DNA of 52,973 nt, taken from contig NZ_JAUVVF010000023.1 in the NCBI RefSeq assembly GCF_030604785.1, positions 1 to 52,973 on the forward strand, in the 5' to 3' direction. The stretch comes from Paracoccus sp. (in: a-proteobacteria) (GTDB taxonomy: Bacteria; Pseudomonadota; Alphaproteobacteria; Rhodobacterales; Rhodobacteraceae). The notes under the pieces are model-generated. The model ran no database searches. It saw nothing but the letters and a program-made list of their open reading frames with translations, and was not told where the DNA came from. The translations under genes were made by a program, and so were the position numbers. Positions 16,400 to 25,197 of this stretch are shown here, piece after piece. Position 1 is the stretch's first letter; every line of letters begins with the position of its first letter.

Positions 16400-18505
16400 A
16401 TGGCATATTGGGACGAACGTGTTGGACTGCCGCGGGGCGCGGTGTCGGCGGTGCCGCTGCTGGTCCTGCCGATGGTGCTGGGCTCGGCGGCGCTTCTGGT
16501 GATGCCGGGGGCGCTGGCGGGGCGGGTGGCGGTGATCGTGGCGACGATCGCGGTTGCCTGGTATCTTCTGGGCGGGGCGGTTTCGCTTGCGCATATCCTG
16601 CGCGATCAGCGGGCGCGGCGCGCCCTCTCCGCAATCAGGGGAGAGGTCGCGGCCGCACCGGAACCGGTCTGGGTCTGCGATGCGGAGGGGCGTATCCTGT
16701 TTCAGAACAATGCCGCGCGCGACATGTTCGACGGCAATGCCGTGTCGGTCCTTGACGTCCTGTCGCGGCTGCGCGCGGATGCGGTCTCCGAGATGGCGCA
16801 GCTTTCCGCCCGGGCGATGCGCCTCGGCTCGGCCGAGATCGAGCTTGGCAATGGCGATGCACTCTCGCTCAGCGGCTCGCCCGATGCGCCCCTGCAGATC
16901 TGGGCCTATCACGCCGCCGGCGCCGCGCCCGACCAGTTCGAGATCGCGGCCGCGCTGGATCAGGACGACAGCGCCCAGGACATCGAGACCCTGCCCGTCG
17001 CGATGCTGCGCGTGGCCGCCGACGGTCGTGTGCGACAGGCCAACCGCGCGGCACGCCGGCTGCTGGAGCGCGACGGGTTTGCCCCGAACGGTCAGGCGCT
17101 GAACCTCGCGACCCTGTTCGAGGGGCCGGGCCGCCCCCTGATCCAGTGGCTGACAGAAGCCGGCGCCGGAAGCCTTGCCAATCCGACCGAGATCCTGCGC
17201 CTGCGCGGCCAGGGGCGCGGCGGTCAGGACCGGCATTTCCAGGTCGCCCTGGCCCCCGATCCGGCGGAACGCGGCGGGCTGGTGGCGGTGCTGACCGATA
17301 TCAGCGCCATGAAGACGCTCGAGGCGCAATTCGTCCAGAGCCAGAAGATGCAGGCCATCGGCCAGCTTGCGGGCGGCGTCGCGCATGATTTCAACAACCT
17401 GCTGACCGCGATCCGCGGCCATTGCGACCTCTTGATGCTGCGCCGCGACAAGGGCGACCCCGATTACTCGGATCTGGACCAGATCAGCCAGAACACCAAC
17501 CGCGCCGCGGCGCTGGTCGGACAGCTTCTGGCCTTTTCGCGCAAGCAGACCCTGCGGATGGAGACGCTGGACCTGCGCGACACGGTCGCGGACCTGACCC
17601 ATCTTCTGAACCGGCTGGTGGGCGAGCGGATCACGCTTGGCGTCAGCCACGATCCGGCGCTGCGTCCCATCCGGGCCGACAAGCGCCAGCTTGAGCAGGT
17701 CATCATGAACCTTGTGGTGAATGCCCGCGACGCCATGCCCTCGGGCGGCGAGATCACCATCCGGACCGAGAACGCCCTGCTGGACCAGGCGCTGCAGCGC
17801 GACCGGGTCTCGCTGCCTGCCGGCGATTACGTGCGGGTCACGGTCAGCGACCGGGGCTGCGGGATCGCGCCCGAGCATCTGGCCAAGATCTTCGAGCCGT
17901 TCTTCACCACCAAGCGCACCGGCGAGGGGACGGGGCTGGGGCTGTCGACCGCCTACGGCATCGTCAAGCAGACGGGCGGCTACATCTTCTGCGACAGCCA
18001 GCCGGGTGTCGGAACAAGCTTCACGATCTATCTACCCGCGCTGCAGCACCAGGCCGCGCCTGCCCCCGCCGCCCGGACGGAAACCCGCAGCCTGATCGCC
18101 CCGCGGCTTGAGCGCCAGCGTCAGCCGCGCCTTCTGCTGGTCGAGGACGAGGCTCCGGTGCGCGCCTTCGCGGCCCGCGCGCTGAAGCTCAAGGGCTATG
18201 AGGTGATCGAGGCCGACAGCGCCGAGGCCGCGCTGACGATCCTGGCCGATCCGGCCCTGCGCGTTGATCTGTTCCTGACCGATGTGGTGATGCCGGGCAT
18301 GGACGGGCCCAGCTGGGTCGCCCGGGCCCGCAAGACCCGGCCGGATGCCGCCGTCATCTTCATGTCGGGCTACACCGAGGACATCTTTGCCGAAGGACAC
18401 GAGCCTACGGCGAATTCCGCGTTCCTGCCCAAGCCCTTCACGCTGACCGAACTGATCGGCGCCGTCGAGGAGAGGCTGCGCGTCTCGCCCCCCGCGCTTC
18501 ACTAG
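16400..18505 (+). CDS. cckA: Hybrid histidine kinase CckA
   Basis: 701 aa from [10 protein letters not shown], with AGAAGGG upstream and the CtrA site in front; the ATG at 16316 would swallow that site. Two N-terminal membrane helices (about 15-60), PAS-like regions (about 95-310), HisKA with phospho-His329 ([12 protein letters not shown]), HATPase with [20 protein letters not shown] and [15 protein letters not shown], and a C-terminal receiver with Asp628 in [11 protein letters not shown] and Lys in FLPKPF. CckA passes phosphate through ChpT to CtrA; in Rhodobacteraceae this controls motility, gene transfer agents and stress traits. Converges on the ribD-type gene 15 bp away. Confidence 0.93.
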   Translation: MAYWDERVGLPRGAVSAVPLLVLPMVLGSAALLVMPGALAGRVAVIVATIAVAWYLLGGAVSLAHILRDQRARRALSAIRGEVAAAPEPVWVCDAEGRILFQNNAARDMFDGNAVSVLDVLSRLRADAVSEMAQLSARAMRLGSAEIELGNGDALSLSGSPDAPLQIWAYHAAGAAPDQFEIAAALDQDDSAQDIETLPVAMLRVAADGRVRQANRAARRLLERDGFAPNGQALNLATLFEGPGRPLIQWLTEAGAGSLANPTEILRLRGQGRGGQDRHFQVALAPDPAERGGLVAVLTDISAMKTLEAQFVQSQKMQAIGQLAGGVAHDFNNLLTAIRGHCDLLMLRRDKGDPDYSDLDQISQNTNRAAALVGQLLAFSRKQTLRMETLDLRDTVADLTHLLNRLVGERITLGVSHDPALRPIRADKRQLEQVIMNLVVNARDAMPSGGEITIRTENALLDQALQRDRVSLPAGDYVRVTVSDRGCGIAPEHLAKIFEPFFTTKRTGEGTGLGLSTAYGIVKQTGGYIFCDSQPGVGTSFTIYLPALQHQAAPAPAARTETRSLIAPRLERQRQPRLLLVEDEAPVRAFAARALKLKGYEVIEADSAEAALTILADPALRVDLFLTDVVMPGMDGPSWVARARKTRPDAAVIFMSGYTEDIFAEGHEPTANSAFLPKPFTLTELIGAVEERLRVSPPALH

Positions 18506-18520
18506 GCGGGGGCCGGAGGG

Positions 18521-19348
18521 TCAGTGGGCGTGGCGGATCATCTGACGCTCGTGCATCGGACGCCGGGCCAGTTCGGCACGCGGTCCGAGGCCGCAATCAA
18601 AGACGATGTCGCTGCCCAGGCCATAGACCCGCGTATCCGGCCGCAGCGCGTCCGCCAGCCTGTCGACCGGGTTCCGGGTGGTCAATCCCTGCGGCCCCGC
18701 CCCGATGATCAGCGGCGCGACCGAGACCTGCAACCGGTCGAGCAGCCCCGCCTCGAGAAAGCCGGTGATCGTGAGGCCCCCGCCTTCGATCAGCAGCGAG
18801 CCGAGGCCCATTTCGCGCAGCGCCTCGAGGATCTGCCTCGGATCGAGGCGTCCGTCCACCGCAGACAGGCGCAGGATCTCGACCCCCGGCGCGCGGGGCC
18901 GGTCGACGGCAGTGACGATGACCCGCCTTGCGCCTCCGGGCCGCAGCAGCAACGCGTCATCGGGCAGGCGGCCCCTGGGGTCGATCACGATGCGCGCCGG
19001 GTCGTGGCCGCTGCACAGGCGCACGGTCAGCCTGGGGTGGTCGTGAAGCGCGGTGCGGACGCCGATCACGACCCCGTCGACCAATGCGCGCAGGCGATGC
19101 AGATGCGCCAGCCCCTCGGGGCCGGACACGTCGCGGGCATCCCCGGAACTGGTGGCGACCCGCCCGTCAAGCGACTGGCCGATCTGCGCGACCGTGACTG
19201 GCCCCAGATCGCGCCGCGCGACCGGTCCGTAAAGATCCAGCGCCGCCCGTTCAGCGGGGGTGAAGCGGCCGCAACAGGCGCAGGCGGTGCCGTTGCGCAC
19301 CGCGAGGATGCGGTCCCAGACCCGAGGCGTGACGTCTATGGCGTGCAT
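18521..19348 (-). CDS. RibD C-terminal type reductase, lone domain
   Basis: 275 aa. Residues about 50-245 are the pyrimidine/dihydrofolate reductase-like fold of RibD: VTVAQIGQSLDGRVAT, VIGVRTALHDHPRLTVR, ARIVIDPRGRLP, and LLIEGGGLTITGFLEAGLLD. The N-terminal zinc deaminase half of normal RibD is absent; instead there is a short lead with CACCGRFTP. Last gene of the five-gene operon, 12 bp after the methyltransferase. By family it would reduce a ribosylamino-pyrimidine or a related pterin/flavin precursor using NADPH. Confidence 0.85.
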   Translation of the reverse strand: MHAIDVTPRVWDRILAVRNGTACACCGRFTPAERAALDLYGPVARRDLGPVTVAQIGQSLDGRVATSSGDARDVSGPEGLAHLHRLRALVDGVVIGVRTALHDHPRLTVRLCSGHDPARIVIDPRGRLPDDALLLRPGGARRVIVTAVDRPRAPGVEILRLSAVDGRLDPRQILEALREMGLGSLLIEGGGLTITGFLEAGLLDRLQVSVAPLIIGAGPQGLTTRNPVDRLADALRPDTRVYGLGSDIVFDCGLGPRAELARRPMHERQMIRHAH

Positions 19349-19360
19349 GTTGGTCTCTCC

Positions 19361-20149
19361 TCAGCGGGGGTCAGGATGTGTCAGGCCGGGCGGGGTCGCC
19401 AGCAGGTCCCGATGGCCGATGATGCATTGCCCCGAGGCCGACAGGGGGGCGCGGGCGGCCACCCAGCCGGCGGCGTCGGGGGCGCCCTGTTCGGCCGCGG
19501 CGCTGGCAATGCCCTGGACCAGGGCGTCGTGCAGGTCTTGCTGATCCGGGCCGATGCGCCAGGGGCTGTCTGCGGTGGCGACCGTGAAGCCTGCCTCGGT
19601 GAAGATCTCGGCTACGCGGGTGGCGGCGGCGGGGCCGAGGGCGGGACCAAGCCCCTTGTCGCGGCGCTGGTGGTCGTTGAAGGCGCGAGTGATCGCGTCG
19701 TCGTCGGGCAGGGGCGGTTGCCATGCCATCACGCCGTCATAGGAAAGGACCGCATAGAAAGGCAGGCGCGCGGCGGCGAGGCGCGCGGCGAGCCGCCCGA
19801 TCCAGTCGGCGGGCATCAGGTCCAGCAGCGCCGAGGCCGTGACCAGCGTCACCCCCTCCAGCGGCAGCGCGTCCAGATCGCGCAGGTCCAGAAGGTGGGT
19901 GGTGGCGCGGCCCGGCGCCTCGGCCGCGGCAAGGCGCAGAAGGTCGGCGTCCAGATCGGCCAGACGCCACAGCGCATGGGCGGGCAGATGCGGGCTCATC
20001 GCCCGCAGGGTCGAGCCGGTGCCGCAGCCGAGGTCCAAGATGACCGGCCGCGGCCCGGCCAAGGTTGCCGCGCGCGACAGCAGCCCGGGATCGCGCGCCG
20101 CCCGGTCGGCCGGTTCGCGCAAGGCCAGCCAGGCGGCCGAGAAGCCCAT
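19361..20149 (-). CDS. Class I SAM-dependent methyltransferase
   Basis: 262 aa from MGFSAAWLALREPADR, one base after the PTPS-like stop. AdoMet motif VILDLGCGTGSTLRAM near residue 45, acidic loop residue in ADLDADLLRL, and post-motif LVTASALLDLMP. Family members methylate small molecules or proteins; the operon points to a pteridine- or flavin-like substrate. No further specificity visible. Confidence 0.82.
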   Translation of the reverse strand: MGFSAAWLALREPADRAARDPGLLSRAATLAGPRPVILDLGCGTGSTLRAMSPHLPAHALWRLADLDADLLRLAAAEAPGRATTHLLDLRDLDALPLEGVTLVTASALLDLMPADWIGRLAARLAAARLPFYAVLSYDGVMAWQPPLPDDDAITRAFNDHQRRDKGLGPALGPAAATRVAEIFTEAGFTVATADSPWRIGPDQQDLHDALVQGIASAAAEQGAPDAAGWVAARAPLSASGQCIIGHRDLLATPPGLTHPDPR

Positions 20150-20150
20150 T

Positions 20151-20546
20151 TCAGATATCCCCCTCGAACCAGGCGCGGGCCGTGTGGCTTTCATGCAGCG
20201 TGATCCGCAGCTTGCAGACGCGCCCGCCATCCTTCAGCCCGCCAGCCCGCACGGTGGCGGCCATCTGGTCGAAGATATGCTTGCACAGAAATTCGGTCGT
20301 CGTCATTTTTCCTGTGAATTCAGGGATCTCGTCCAGGTTCTTGTAGCGCAGCGGCGCCAGCGTCCGTGCCAGTTCCTCGGTGGCGAGACCGATATCGACC
20401 ACCAGGCTTTCGTGGTCCATCTCCTTTGCGAAGAGCGCCGCATCGACGGTGAAGGTCGCCCCGTGCATCCCCTGCGCCGGCCCGAACGTGGGCGAGGGGA
20501 ATGAATGCGCGATCATGATGTGGTCCCGGACTTCGACGGCGAACAT
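20151..20546 (-). CDS. 6-pyruvoyl-tetrahydropterin synthase-fold protein lacking catalytic Cys
   Basis: 131 aa. Fold signature is clear: MIAHSFPSPTFGPAQGMHGATF, then VVDIGLATEELARTLAPL, MTTTEFLCKHIFDQM and ITLHESHTARAWF. Compared with QueD/PTPS, His14 and His28 remain, but the nucleophile Cys position is Ala24, the third zinc His is Ala30, and the catalytic Asp-His pair is missing. Glu119 remains. Thus it may bind a pterin but should not run normal QueD chemistry. Sits between the MDR dehydrogenase and the methyltransferase. Confidence 0.82.
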   Translation of the reverse strand: MFAVEVRDHIMIAHSFPSPTFGPAQGMHGATFTVDAALFAKEMDHESLVVDIGLATEELARTLAPLRYKNLDEIPEFTGKMTTTEFLCKHIFDQMAATVRAGGLKDGGRVCKLRITLHESHTARAWFEGDI

Positions 20547-20555
20547 GCTGACTCC

Positions 20556-21497
20556 TCAGTAGCGGATACGGTGGCAAAGGGTGGCCGGGTCCGACAGGAT
20601 CGCGGCATAGGCGTCAGGCAGGGCGGCAAAGGCGGTCTCGCCCGAGATCAGCGCATCCAGCCTGTCGTCGCGCAAGAGGTCCAGAGCCTTGGCCAGCCTG
20701 CGCCGATAGGTCCAGCGCGGCACCCGGTCGGGCGGAATCGAGGCGACCTGGCTGCTGATGATCCGCAGCCGCTGGCTGTGAAAGGCCGCGCCAAGGGGCA
20801 GGGCGACCTGGCATTCGCCGTGCCAGCTGGCCTCGGTGATTGTCGCCTGCGGCCCGGCCAGCGACAGAGCCAGCGTCAGACCTGCCTGCGAGGCGCTGGC
20901 ATGTATCACCGCATCCTGTCCCGTCGGCGCGTGGTCGGGATGGGCAAAGGCGCAGCCCATGCTGCGCGCCAGCGCCGCGCGGTCTTGCAGGTCGACGACG
21001 GTCACCTCGGCCCCCGGCAGGCGCGCGGCGAGGCTGGCGACCAGCAACCCGACCAGCCCGCCGCCCACGATGGCGATCCGGTCGCCCGGTCCCGCGCCGC
21101 TGTCCCACAGGATGTTCAGAGCGGTTTCCATATTGGCGGCCAGCACGGCGCGTTCGGGCGGCAGGCCGTCGGGCAGGGGGATCAGCGCGTCCTCGGGCAG
21201 CCGGAACTCGTCCTGATGCGGAAAGAGCGCGAAGACGGGGCGCCCCGCCAGCGCGCCCTCGGTCGCCTGACCGACCAGCGCATAGCCGTATTTGACGGGA
21301 AAGGGAAAATCCCCCTCCTGAAAGGGGGCGCGCATGCGGTCCCGCTCGGCCGCGGGGACGTCGCCCGACAGGACCAGCCGCTCGGTCCCGCGGCTGATGC
21401 CCGAGAAGAGCGCGCGCACCGCAACCCCTTCGCCCGGCGCGGCGGGGCGCAGTTCGGCCTGACCGGGCTTGATGCACCAGAGTGCGCGCGGCGTCAT
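20556..21497 (-). CDS. MDR-type (alcohol dehydrogenase-like) oxidoreductase without zinc ligands
   Basis: 313 aa, coupled to the cyclohydrolase gene by ATGA overlap. N-terminal GroES-like domain with FSGISRGTERLV, where zinc ADHs have their first Cys; Rossmann dinucleotide motif IAIVGGGLVGLLVASLAA followed by VTVVD. The catalytic zinc ligands are absent. Related bi-domain oxidoreductases act on tetrapyrroles, sugars or polyketides. In this operon it would oxidise or reduce the pteridine-like intermediate or its side chain. Confidence 0.78.
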   Translation of the reverse strand: MTPRALWCIKPGQAELRPAAPGEGVAVRALFSGISRGTERLVLSGDVPAAERDRMRAPFQEGDFPFPVKYGYALVGQATEGALAGRPVFALFPHQDEFRLPEDALIPLPDGLPPERAVLAANMETALNILWDSGAGPGDRIAIVGGGLVGLLVASLAARLPGAEVTVVDLQDRAALARSMGCAFAHPDHAPTGQDAVIHASASQAGLTLALSLAGPQATITEASWHGECQVALPLGAAFHSQRLRIISSQVASIPPDRVPRWTYRRRLAKALDLLRDDRLDALISGETAFAALPDAYAAILSDPATLCHRIRY

Positions 21498-22648
21498 GCC
21501 AGAAGATGCCCCGACTTGCGGGCCTTGGTGTCCAGATAGGCGCTGTTCTCGGGCCCGCGTCCCACGCGCAGCGGCACGCGTTCGACCACTCTGATCCCGT
21601 CGCAGTCCAGCCGGGCGATCTTGGCGGGGTTGTTCGTCATCAGGCGCACCTGCGAGATGCCCATCTGCCGCAGCAAGGCCGCGCCGGTGCGGAAATCGCG
21701 CTCGTCATCCTCGAAGCCCAGGCGGTGATTGGCCTCGACCGTGTCCAGGCCCTGATCCTGCAGGCTGTAGGCACGCATCTTGTTGGCCAGACCGATGCCG
21801 CGCCCCTCCTGGTTGAGGTAGAGCAGCACGCCCGCGCCGTGATCCTCCATCGCGGCCAGAGCGGCGCGCAATTGCGGGCCGCAATCGCATTTCAGGCTGC
21901 CCAGCACGTCGCCGGTGAAACAGGCGGAATGCAGGCGCACCAGCACCGGGCGGCTGCGGTCGGGCCGACCGATCTCGACCGCGTGATGCTCGGCTCCGCC
22001 GGGTTCGCGGAAGACGTGCAGCCGCCCGTTGGGCGAGGCCAGCATCGGCACCCGCGCATTCGAGACGGGCCGCGGATCGCGCGGCATCATGATCTGCGAC
22101 AGGACCGCATCGGCCGAAAGCGGCTCGACCCCGCCCTGCAGCGCGGCCGAAACCAGCGCGGGTTCGGTGACGACCAAGGCGGCGGGCAGAAGCTCGGCCG
22201 CCTTGACCAGCCGGATCGCGGCACGGTGCAGGTTCCCGGGCGCATCAAGTGCGGCCTGGGGAATGGCCGCAGACGGAGGCGGCATCCGCGACGGGTCCGC
22301 CAGGGCCAGCAGCCAGTCCAGACGCGCATCGGCCGGAACGGGCAGGGCCGCGACCTCGGCCCCCGAAGCGGGCTGGCGCAGGGCCTCGGCGCGCCGCGCC
22401 GTCACCACCAGCCGGCCCGGCGAGCCAAGCGCGGCAAAGCGGCCGGGGTCCAGCGTCTCGAGCGGCAGGATCACGGCCGCGCCGGCCTCGTCGGTCAGAA
22501 GAAGCGGCAGGCCAAGGCGCAGATCGGTCAGCGCGCGGGCGATCCTCTGTCCCAGATCCGGTTCAAAGGGATTGGTTGCGGCGGGCCTTGCCCCCTCGTC
22601 GCCGGATATGCGTCCTGCCGCCAGAAGCCCCGATTGCGCTGCCTTCAT
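21494..22648 (-). CDS. ribA: GTP cyclohydrolase II family protein
   Basis: 384 aa, start MKAAQSGLLA (an earlier ATG adds 24 residues without support). The C-terminal half (about 190-384) is GCH II: zinc Cys in CFTGDVLGSLKCDC, YLNQEGRGIGL, NHRLGFEDDERDF and MTNNPAKI. The N-terminal 170 residues are an Ala-rich domain related to the GTP_CH_N extension rather than DHBP synthase. It opens the GTP imidazole ring to start riboflavin or a related pathway. First gene of the operon, so likely supplies its precursor. Whether this is the only ribA of the genome is unknown. Confidence 0.85.
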   Translation of the reverse strand: MKAAQSGLLAAGRISGDEGARPAATNPFEPDLGQRIARALTDLRLGLPLLLTDEAGAAVILPLETLDPGRFAALGSPGRLVVTARRAEALRQPASGAEVAALPVPADARLDWLLALADPSRMPPPSAAIPQAALDAPGNLHRAAIRLVKAAELLPAALVVTEPALVSAALQGGVEPLSADAVLSQIMMPRDPRPVSNARVPMLASPNGRLHVFREPGGAEHHAVEIGRPDRSRPVLVRLHSACFTGDVLGSLKCDCGPQLRAALAAMEDHGAGVLLYLNQEGRGIGLANKMRAYSLQDQGLDTVEANHRLGFEDDERDFRTGAALLRQMGISQVRLMTNNPAKIARLDCDGIRVVERVPLRVGRGPENSAYLDTKARKSGHLLA

Positions 22649-22827
22649 TCGTCGGCCCCCACCTGCATGAATGTAAAGGTCATTTCCTTCAACACGTTCA
22701 TCCACGGGGCGGTTCCCCACAAGGATGCAGCGCGTGGCAGAATGTCACACGACTTTTCAGGGGGGCGGCGCACTGGACCTCGGCGGCCGGCGTGCCTAGG
22801 CTTCGACGCCGGGCAGAACGGGACGGG

Positions 22828-23589
22828 ATGATGGGATTGCGCGCTTCTCTGGGACTGATGCGGTCCCTTGTGATCTACTACAATCCGCTGCGCCGCAGGG
22901 CCAGCAACCGCTTTCATGCGCGGCTGCTGCGCCCCGGCGATCTGGCCTTCGATATCGGCGCCCATGTCGGCAGCCGGTCGCGGGCGATGCGGGCGGCGGG
23001 CGCGTGCGTCGTGGCCTGCGAGCCGCAGGAACCCTTTGCAAGCTTTCTGGCGCGCAGCCTGCCGCGCGACATCGTGCTGCGCCGCGAGGCCGTCGGCCCG
23101 GCCGAGACCGTGGCGCGGATGGCGGTCTCATCGCTGCATCCGACCGTCTCGTCCCTCAGCGCCACCTTCACGGGCGAGGCGGCCGTGGCGCCCGGCTTCG
23201 GCCATGTGCGGTGGGATCGCAGCCAAGACGTCCGGATGACCACGATGGACCGGCTGATCGCGGATCACGGCCTGCCCGATTACGTCAAGATCGATGTCGA
23301 GGGCTTCGAGCTGGACGTGCTGGCCGGTCTCAGCCAGCCCCTGCCGATGCTGTCGGTCGAATACCTGCCCGCCTTCCGCGACCGAACGCTGGCCGTGATC
23401 GACCGGTTGCAGGAACTGGGCGAATACCGCTTCAACCCGGTTCTGGGCGAACGCGCGGATTTCCTGTGGCCGGAATGGCAGGATGCCGCCTCGGCGCGCG
23501 CCTTTCTGGCCGGGCTGACGCCCGATGCGGGATCGGGCGATCTCTATGCGCGCCTCGTCAGCCCCGCAGGGCCGCGGCCAGGGCCGTGA
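22828..23589 (+). CDS. FkbM-family methyltransferase
   Basis: 253 aa from MMGLRASLGL with GGACGGG upstream. AdoMet-binding DLAFDIGAHVGSRSRAM, acidic E in VVACEPQE, and the FkbM marker YVKIDVEGFELDVLAGL. FkbM enzymes O-methylate sugars or natural products. Divergent from ribA across 179 bp; 3' end overlaps the convergent inositol-phosphatase gene by 32 bp. Confidence 0.83.
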   Translation: MMGLRASLGLMRSLVIYYNPLRRRASNRFHARLLRPGDLAFDIGAHVGSRSRAMRAAGACVVACEPQEPFASFLARSLPRDIVLRREAVGPAETVARMAVSSLHPTVSSLSATFTGEAAVAPGFGHVRWDRSQDVRMTTMDRLIADHGLPDYVKIDVEGFELDVLAGLSQPLPMLSVEYLPAFRDRTLAVIDRLQELGEYRFNPVLGERADFLWPEWQDAASARAFLAGLTPDAGSGDLYARLVSPAGPRPGP

Positions 23590-24328
23590 ACAGGGGCGGG
23601 GCGGCGGCGATGACGTTGCCGCTGTCCTCGGGGCGGTCCGCGGCGGTCCAGCCCTCGACCCGACAGCCCGCCTCGCGCAGCAGGACGAGCCCGGCGGCGA
23701 TGTCCCAGGGACGCAGGCGGCGTTCCCAGAACCCGTCCAGCCGCCCCGCCGCGACATAGGCCAGGTCCAGTGCCGCCGCACCCATTCGCCGCACCCCCGC
23801 CGAATGCGGCAGGACGCGGGTCAGGTCGGCGGCGTGATCCTCGATATGCGGCATGTCGCCGAAGGGCAGGCCGGTGCCGAAGAGGGCGGCGTCGAAGCCC
23901 TGGGGCGGGGCGGGGCCCAGCCTTTCGCCGTTCAGATGCGCGCCGCCGCCCAGATGCGCGGTGAAGACCTCGTCCCTGACCGGGTCCAGCACCACGCCAA
24001 GGACCAGCCGGCCCTGATCCTCGAGCGCGACCGAGACCGCCCAGTGCCCGATGCCGCGCAGGAAATTCGTGGTCCCGTCCAGCGGATCGACGATCCAGCG
24101 CCGGGCGCCGGGCAGGGTGCCGCTTTCCTCGCCCAGCCAGCCCTCGCCGGGGCGTAGAAGGTGCCGGCGCAGGATCTGCTCGGCCTCGGCATCGGCCTGC
24201 GAGACGTAATCGCCCCGCCGCTTGGCCTGCACGTCCAGCCGGGCGCGGTCATGCCAATGCGCCAGCAGCGCCGCACCCGCCGCCCGCGCGGCCTGTTCGG
24301 CCCGGTCCAGATCATCCGCGAGGCTCAT
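23558..24328 (-). CDS. Inositol monophosphatase family protein (SuhB/CysQ group)
   Basis: 256 aa. Lithium-sensitive phosphatase motifs: GEESGT, WIVDPLDGTTNFLRG, and RPWDIAAGLVLLREAG near the C-terminus. Members hydrolyse inositol-1-phosphate, 3'-phosphoadenosine phosphates or histidinol phosphate. Nothing in the neighbours fixes the substrate. Start taken at MSLADDL; MGMSL two residues upstream is equally possible. Confidence 0.87.
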   Translation of the reverse strand: MSLADDLDRAEQAARAAGAALLAHWHDRARLDVQAKRRGDYVSQADAEAEQILRRHLLRPGEGWLGEESGTLPGARRWIVDPLDGTTNFLRGIGHWAVSVALEDQGRLVLGVVLDPVRDEVFTAHLGGGAHLNGERLGPAPPQGFDAALFGTGLPFGDMPHIEDHAADLTRVLPHSAGVRRMGAAALDLAYVAAGRLDGFWERRLRPWDIAAGLVLLREAGCRVEGWTAADRPEDSGNVIAAAPPLFTALAAALRG

Positions 24329-24363
24329 ACCCATCCCTCACCGCCAGAAACGCTGTCGCAGCC

Positions 24364-25197
24364 CTAGCGCAGGCGCGGGTCCTGCGCCATGCCCCGATCC
24401 GCCGGCGGGTCCAGACCGATTGTCACCTGCCGCCCGGCCAGAGGCAGGCGCAGCCTTCCATCCGGCGCGTCCCGCAGGCGCTCGGCCAGGGCAGGACCAA
24501 GCGCCTGCCAGAGCGCCTCGAAATCTTGGGCCTCGTCGGCGGGCGGGGGCGGGCCGGTCCGGGTCACGCGCCCGCCCTCGATCGCCACGACCGTGGTCGC
24601 GAGGCGCCGCATCTCGGCCACCGAATGGGTGACATAGAGGATCGGGATGGAGCCCTCGTCGCGCAACCGCTCGAAAAAGGGCAGGATCTCGGCCTTGCGC
24701 GCCTCGTCCAGCGCGGCCAGAGGCTCGTCGGCCAGGATCAGGCGCGGCCCCGCCAGCAGCGCCCGCCCAAGCGCGACGCGGCTGCGTTCGCCCCCCGACA
24801 GCGCGCCGGGGCGACGCTCCAGCAGGTGGCCGATACCCAGCATCGCGACGATCTGCTCCAGATCCGGCCCCTTGGCCCCGCGCGGCGCAAAGCGGCGCCC
24901 GTAAAGCAGGTTGCGGCGCACCGACAGATGCGGGAACAGCCGTCCCTCCTGAAAGACATGGCCCAGCCTGCGGCGGTGGGGTGGCAGGTGCAGGCCGGTC
25001 CGCGTATCCGTCAGCACCTGATCGCCCAAGGCCACGCGCCCCTCGTCGGGGCGCAGCAGGCCGGCCACGGCGTTCATCACCGTGGTCTTGCCCGCGCCGG
25101 ACGGGCCGAACAGCACGGTCAGCCCCGGCGGAACCTGAAAGTCTATATCCAGATCGAAGCCGGGCAGGGCGTGGCGCAGGCGGACCGACAGCGTCAT
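24364..25197 (-). CDS. modC: Molybdate ABC transporter ATPase, short form
   Basis: 277 aa. Walker A GPSGAGKTT, Q-loop FQEGRLFPHL, signature LSGGERSRVALGRALL, Walker B LILADEPLAAL, H-loop VTHSV. Standard ModC has about 350 residues with a C-terminal MOP/TOBE domain that binds molybdate; here only about 60 residues follow the ATPase and no clear TOBE repeat is visible. ATGA overlap with modB. Confidence 0.88.
   Translation of the reverse strand: MTLSVRLRHALPGFDLDIDFQVPPGLTVLFGPSGAGKTTVMNAVAGLLRPDEGRVALGDQVLTDTRTGLHLPPHRRRLGHVFQEGRLFPHLSVRRNLLYGRRFAPRGAKGPDLEQIVAMLGIGHLLERRPGALSGGERSRVALGRALLAGPRLILADEPLAALDEARKAEILPFFERLRDEGSIPILYVTHSVAEMRRLATTVVAIEGGRVTRTGPPPPADEAQDFEALWQALGPALAERLRDAPDGRLRLPLAGRQVTIGLDPPADRGMAQDPRLR

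Noticed and set aside
22649..22827. FMN riboswitch before the ribA-type operon
   Set aside because: No conserved FMN-element segments could be matched in this 179-bp region.
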